Shown here piece after piece: positions 46,696 through 49,673 of a stretch of 49,673 nt of DNA. Within the stretch, counting starts at the first letter, position 1; every line of letters begins with the position of its first letter. Source of the DNA: a bacterium (GTDB lineage Archaea > Nanoarchaeota > Nanoarchaeia > Woesearchaeales > UBA10216); assembly GCA_024206195.1 (NCBI GenBank), contig JAAGZO010001174.1, positions 1 through 49,673 of the forward strand, read 5' to 3'. A program made the position numbers and the translations under genes. The notes beneath the pieces were generated by a model, which was not told where the DNA came from, did no database searches, and saw only the letters and a program-made list of their open reading frames with translations.

Positions 46696-47082
46696 CTATA
46701 GACCCAGTAATTCATCAATAATGAGCCCTTTGTTCTTCACAAGCTCTATTGAAACAGCCACCCCCTTTTCTGTATGTTTTGCATCATCAGGGCTCACAAA
46801 ATACCAATCCTTGCCAAACCTCACACCAATCCAGGGCTCTGCCCCGAAATTGCGTGCAAACTCCTGCAACTCTTCAACCTCTTTTTTTGTGAGGTACTTA
46901 GTATCTTCTTTACAAGTCTTGCATTCAACAGCAAGCCGGCGCGCAGAATTGCCTGCAACAACATCAGGACTTGGGTATCTTGAAGACCCGCTTCCAGCTA
47001 TCCTTGCAGCACTCCAACCCTTAGCCCACAGCATATGAACAAGCTCTCGTTCAGCATTGATTCCCTTTGCTTTTCTGTTCAT
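46696..47082 (-). CDS. hjc: Holliday junction resolvase Hjc
   Basis: The 128-residue product has the nuclease motif GINAERELVHML (conserved Glu), SPDVVAG (D40) and AVECKTCK (E53, K55), as in archaeal Hjc, which cuts four-way junctions as a dimer. I start at ATG 47082; the long upstream in-frame extension has hydrophobic, non-Hjc sequence. A minus-strand TATA at 47103-47114 is about 26 nt upstream, so the message is leaderless. Confidence 0.93.
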   Translation of the reverse strand: MNRKAKGINAERELVHMLWAKGWSAARIAGSGSSRYPSPDVVAGNSARRLAVECKTCKEDTKYLTKKEVEELQEFARNFGAEPWIGVRFGKDWYFVSPDDAKHTEKGVAVSIELVKNKGLIIDELLGL

Positions 47083-47102
47083 AAACACAGATAAAAAAAG
47101 AC

Positions 47103-47139
47103 TAATATAAAAATGTTTCAAAAAAGAAACTTTTATATA
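47103..47139. promoter_or_regulatory. Divergent hjc/histone promoter with a central inverted repeat
   Basis: Two TATA boxes (TAATATAAAAAT, complement used by hjc; CTTTTATATA used by the histone gene) flank GTTTC-AAAAAA-GAAAC (47115-47130). The two GAAAC arms sit where each promoter's BRE would be. Confidence 0.5.
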
Positions 47140-47164
47140 TTGTAATGGCATCAGGAATAACAAG

Positions 47165-47374
47165 ATGGTGAAGCGAACAGTTCCATTGGCAGCAATGGAA
47201 AAAATCATGAAAAATGCAGGTGCAGAGCGCGTTTCAGACAAGGCAAAGGCAGCATTAAAGGTAGTTGTCGAAGAAATTGCTGAAAATATAGCAAAGGACT
47301 CAATAAGGCTTGCACATCATGCTGGAAGAAAAACAGTTAAATCAAAGGATGTAAAATTAGCATCAAAGCAGTAA
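47165..47374 (+). CDS. Archaeal histone
   Basis: The 69-residue product has the HMf-type histone fold: VPLAAMEKIMKNAGAERVSDKAKAALKVVVEEIAENIAKDSIRLAHHAGRKTVKSKDVKLA, given here as parts. The fold packs DNA as dimers and longer stacks. It is leaderless, with TATA 27 nt upstream. It lies divergently to hjc and converges with RNase Z, one nucleotide away. Confidence 0.96.
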   Translation: MVKRTVPLAAMEKIMKNAGAERVSDKAKAALKVVVEEIAENIAKDSIRLAHHAGRKTVKSKDVKLASKQ

Positions 47375-47375
47375 T

Positions 47376-48266
47376 CTAAATACGTATTCTCATGAAATCT
47401 TTTGCGCAAACAACATCATCAAAAACATCTCTTGCGTCTTCTTCTATACTTTGTGTGTTTTTGTATCTCTGAGAAAAATGAGTTAGCACCAGCTGCTTCA
47501 CTCCTGCATTATTTGCGATCAATCCTGCTTGTCTTGCAGTAAGGTGCTTGTATTTGGTTGCTTTATCCTCAAGGTCATGAGCATAAGTGGCCTCACAAAC
47601 AAGCAGATCAGCGTTCTCAGCAAGTTTGGTGCAGTTATCACATAGTGCAGTATCTGAAATAAAGGTAACTTTTTTTCCGTCTACAATTTTAGTAGCGTCA
47701 TCAACATTTACCGTTTTTCCCTTCCATTTCACATTCTTTCCTTCTTGTAGTTGACCAAGAAGAGGACCTTCTGGCATTCCAAGTTTCTTCACATATGATA
47801 CATTAACCCTTCTTCTATCCTTTTCAACAAAGTTGAAACCTATACATTCAACCCCATGATCAAGCCCCAGGGCTTCAAGATAAAAATCATCATTTTCAAA
47901 AAACTTTTTTTTACTAACTTCAATAACATCAACATCTATCTTATCCTCAAACGAGAATGCTTTGTACATATGCTCAAACCGCTTCTTTGTTCCAGCAGGT
48001 CCGTAAACCTGCAGTTTTTTGCTGTAGTCACTTGAAGCCATTGTTTGTATAAGCCCAGGCAAACCAAGAACATGATCACCATCCCAGTGGCTTATGAGAA
48101 TCTTTGTGATTTTTGTAGGTTTAATTCCAGTGATCTTAAGTTGCCTTTGTGTACCCTCACCACAATCAAAGAGAAGCCCTTCAGTCTTATAACTAATCAA
48201 AAATGCAGAATGATTCCTTTCCTTTGTAGGGACCATTGAACTGGTTCCTAAAAACGCGATTTCCAT
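47376..48266 (-). CDS. rnz: Ribonuclease Z (tRNA 3' processing endonuclease)
   Basis: The 296-residue metallo-beta-lactamase-fold enzyme cuts pre-tRNA after the discriminator base. Motifs are FLGTSSMVPTKERNHSAFLI, FDCGEGTQRQL, HWDGDHVLGLPG (residues 60-71), DHGVECIGF, FISDTALCD and LTHFSQRY. The usual HxHxDH reads HWDGDH, with Asp62 in place of the second His. The tRNA-Leu in this window lacks an encoded CCA, so it would be a substrate for this type of enzyme. Confidence 0.93.
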   Translation of the reverse strand: MEIAFLGTSSMVPTKERNHSAFLISYKTEGLLFDCGEGTQRQLKITGIKPTKITKILISHWDGDHVLGLPGLIQTMASSDYSKKLQVYGPAGTKKRFEHMYKAFSFEDKIDVDVIEVSKKKFFENDDFYLEALGLDHGVECIGFNFVEKDRRRVNVSYVKKLGMPEGPLLGQLQEGKNVKWKGKTVNVDDATKIVDGKKVTFISDTALCDNCTKLAENADLLVCEATYAHDLEDKATKYKHLTARQAGLIANNAGVKQLVLTHFSQRYKNTQSIEEDARDVFDDVVCAKDFMRIRI

Positions 48267-48380
48267 ACACTCAGCGAAGAAAGAAGCATATTTAAGGCTT
48301 CCTGTTGATTTTTATTTACTATATTGAAAATAATACCCTGATAGCAAACCTTTTAAATCAGCATAACAAACCAGAACATC

Positions 48381-48911
48381 ATGACTGAACTAATTAAAGC
48401 CTTTTTTGCAAGAGAACACGTGCTGACAGAGGACTCTGATGCAGCTAGAGAGCTCTATAATCAAAGCAGATACGGAAAGATAACAAAGGACAACAAGGTT
48501 CAGCTTTCACTACTCGAAGCACTATATCTTATTGAAAAGAAAAAGATCAAGGTTTATGATGGAAGGAACAAGGAAATAGAACAAGAGAAATTTATCAAGA
48601 AGTCAACAAAGACAGAGCCAAATTTCTGGATAAGATACTGTGTCTTTAAGGATATAAGGGATCGTGGTTACATAATCAAGACAGCACTAAAGTTCGGTGC
48701 AGATTTCCGCATATATGATCGTGGTGTAAAGCCTGGCGAAGACCACGCAAGATGGATTGTTTATCCTGTTCATGAAGGAGAACATCTGACATGGTATGAG
48801 TTTGCAGCAAAAAATAGGGTTGCACACTCAACAAAAAAGAGACTTCTAATTGGTGTTGTTGATGACGAAGGCGATGTAAGCTACTGGGAAATAAGATGGC
48901 TTAGGCCTTAA
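48381..48911 (+). CDS. endA: tRNA splicing endonuclease
   Basis: The 176-residue product has the length of the homotetrameric archaeal enzyme. The catalytic triad is visible: Y112 (RIYDRGVKPG), H122 (EDHARWIVYP) and K152 (STKKRLLIGVVD). It removes introns from pre-tRNA at bulge-helix-bulge sites. TATA-like TTTTAAAT (48351-48358) is about 26 nt upstream. Confidence 0.94.
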   Translation: MTELIKAFFAREHVLTEDSDAARELYNQSRYGKITKDNKVQLSLLEALYLIEKKKIKVYDGRNKEIEQEKFIKKSTKTEPNFWIRYCVFKDIRDRGYIIKTALKFGADFRIYDRGVKPGEDHARWIVYPVHEGEHLTWYEFAAKNRVAHSTKKRLLIGVVDDEGDVSYWEIRWLRP

Positions 48912-48949
48912 CAACAAAATTTTTAAGCTGCGCCAGACCCTCTATTCTT

Positions 48950-49673
48950 ATGAATATTTCAGACAAGGTACTTCAACTTGTAAAGATGCGGGGGCCATTA
49001 ATTCCTGTACAGATTGCAAAGGAAATAGGAACAAATATACTCTTAGCATCAGCTATTCTTTCTGAACTCACATCAAAAAACATGGTCAAGTTATCCAATG
49101 TAAAAGTAGGAGGCTCGCCATTATACTATGTTGACGGACAGGAAAGCAAGCTTCAGGAATATTCAGATAATCTACACGAGAAAGAAAAGAAAGCATACAA
49201 TTTCTTGAAAGACCAAAAAGTGCTTCGTGATACAGAGCTTGAACCAGTAATAAGAGTCGCTTTAAGGCAGATAAAGGACTATGCAAAACCTCTTGAGGTT
49301 ACAGTTGATGGGAAAACAGAGATATTCTGGAAATGGTATTTGGTGTCAAATGCAGAAGCAGAACCACTGATAAAATCAGAGATGGGTATAAAGACACCAA
49401 CACCTCAGAAGAAACAAGAAGAAGCTCAAGAGACTCTGCAAGAGACACAACATCAAGTCTCGCAAAAACCTGAAAAGCCAAAACCAACTGTAAAAAAACC
49501 AAGAAAAACAGTTGAAGACACATTCTCAACAACAGTATCAAATTTCCTAAAAAGAAACGAAATAGAAACAATAGAGTTTTCCATAATGAAAAAGAACTCT
49601 GAAATAGACATAATCGCAGATGTTCCAAGTGCAGTAGGTAAGCTGAGATACTATTGCAAGGCAAAAAACAAAA
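48950..49673 (+). CDS. Winged-helix protein with possible nuclease-like C-terminus, truncated by window end
   Basis: The open frame starts at ATG 48950 and runs off the window end; 241 codons are present. The N-terminus (MNISDKVLQLVKMRGPLIPVQIAKEIGTNILLASAILSELTSKNMV, given as parts) looks like a winged helix. A Gln- and Lys-rich linker follows, and then KNSEIDIIADVPSAVGKLRYYC near the end, a pattern seen in restriction-endonuclease-like folds. A TATA-like AATTTTTAAG (48918-48927) is about 27 nt upstream. Function is unknown. Confidence 0.65.
   Translation, partial: MNISDKVLQLVKMRGPLIPVQIAKEIGTNILLASAILSELTSKNMVKLSNVKVGGSPLYYVDGQESKLQEYSDNLHEKEKKAYNFLKDQKVLRDTELEPVIRVALRQIKDYAKPLEVTVDGKTEIFWKWYLVSNAEAEPLIKSEMGIKTPTPQKKQEEAQETLQETQHQVSQKPEKPKPTVKKPRKTVEDTFSTTVSNFLKRNEIETIEFSIMKKNSEIDIIADVPSAVGKLRYYCKAKNK

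Noticed and set aside
46122..47241. Hjc start at 47241 with a 53-residue hydrophobic extension
   Set aside because: The extension runs through the divergent hjc/histone promoter and the start of the histone gene; the leaderless ATG at 47082 gives a standard Hjc.
1..49673. Insertion sequences, integrases or prophage genes
   Set aside because: No transposase, integrase or phage structural protein was seen, and gene order looks chromosomal.

Overview
The window comes from an archaeon. It carries archaeal-type ribosomal proteins next to RNA polymerase subunits D and N, TBP, TFE, a histone, MCM, both subunits of the archaeal D-family DNA polymerase, Orc1/Cdc6, Hjc, EndA, aIF2-beta and an archaeal 7S (SRP) RNA. 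The AT-rich composition, short overlapping genes, mini-proteome flavour, bacterial-type LeuRS and AspRS, and small lineage-type hypothetical genes suggest a DPANN archaeon of the Woesearchaeota/Pacearchaeota kind. That placement is inference from gene character and no tree was run. Many genes have a TATA box centred about 25-28 nt upstream of the start codon, so leaderless transcripts seem to be the rule, and several starts below were chosen on that basis.

Layout. 1-1431: three overlapping plus-strand genes of unknown function. 1434-5221: a translation/transcription operon S13-S4-S11-RpoD-tRNA-Leu(GAG)-L18e-L13-S9-RpoN. 5239-8690: LeuRS and an ATP-NAD kinase. 8691-9181: no protein gene; this stretch holds two hairpins, the SRP RNA gene on the minus strand, and an array of four short hairpins. 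9182-10796: a Gfo/Idh/MocA oxidoreductase and an orphan gene, a possibly foreign pair. 10857-13909: a presenilin-like protease, an RNA-binding protein and two divergent kinases. 14015-17016: split transketolase, TrpRS and a 32-residue Pro/Glu-rich peptide. 17132-20641: topoisomerase IA and a HerA-type ATPase, convergent. 20695-23178: four tandem paralogous membrane/secreted proteins. 23262-26663: translin, GatC, GatA, a lipoprotein DJ-1 protein and a metallo-beta-lactamase-fold hydrolase. 26702-30810: AspRS, CorA, a HAM1-type NTP pyrophosphatase and an acyltransferase. 30766-32279: a cysteine desulfurase and its probable Cys-rich repressor.

32368-44959 is mostly an information-processing region: TBP, MCM, an RPA32-like protein and aIF2-beta on the plus strand, then Orc1/Cdc6, PolD small subunit, a glycosyltransferase and PolD large subunit as one minus-strand operon. 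Next to orc1 lies an extremely AT-rich stretch flanked by inverted ORB-like sequences, which I propose as a replication origin. 44960-49673: a TrmB regulator, a small membrane protein, TFE, Hjc, histone, RNase Z, EndA, and a truncated unknown gene running off the end.

The most interesting items are the candidate origin and its shared 12-mer in the TBP promoter, a LeuRS that joins a bacterial-type core to an archaeal-type C-terminus, a bacterial-type (probably non-discriminating) AspRS beside GatCA, the four-paralog array in which the membrane anchor changes ends, and a perfect operator-like palindrome in front of the Cys-rich regulator/desulfurase operon. No transposon, CRISPR array or intein was seen.
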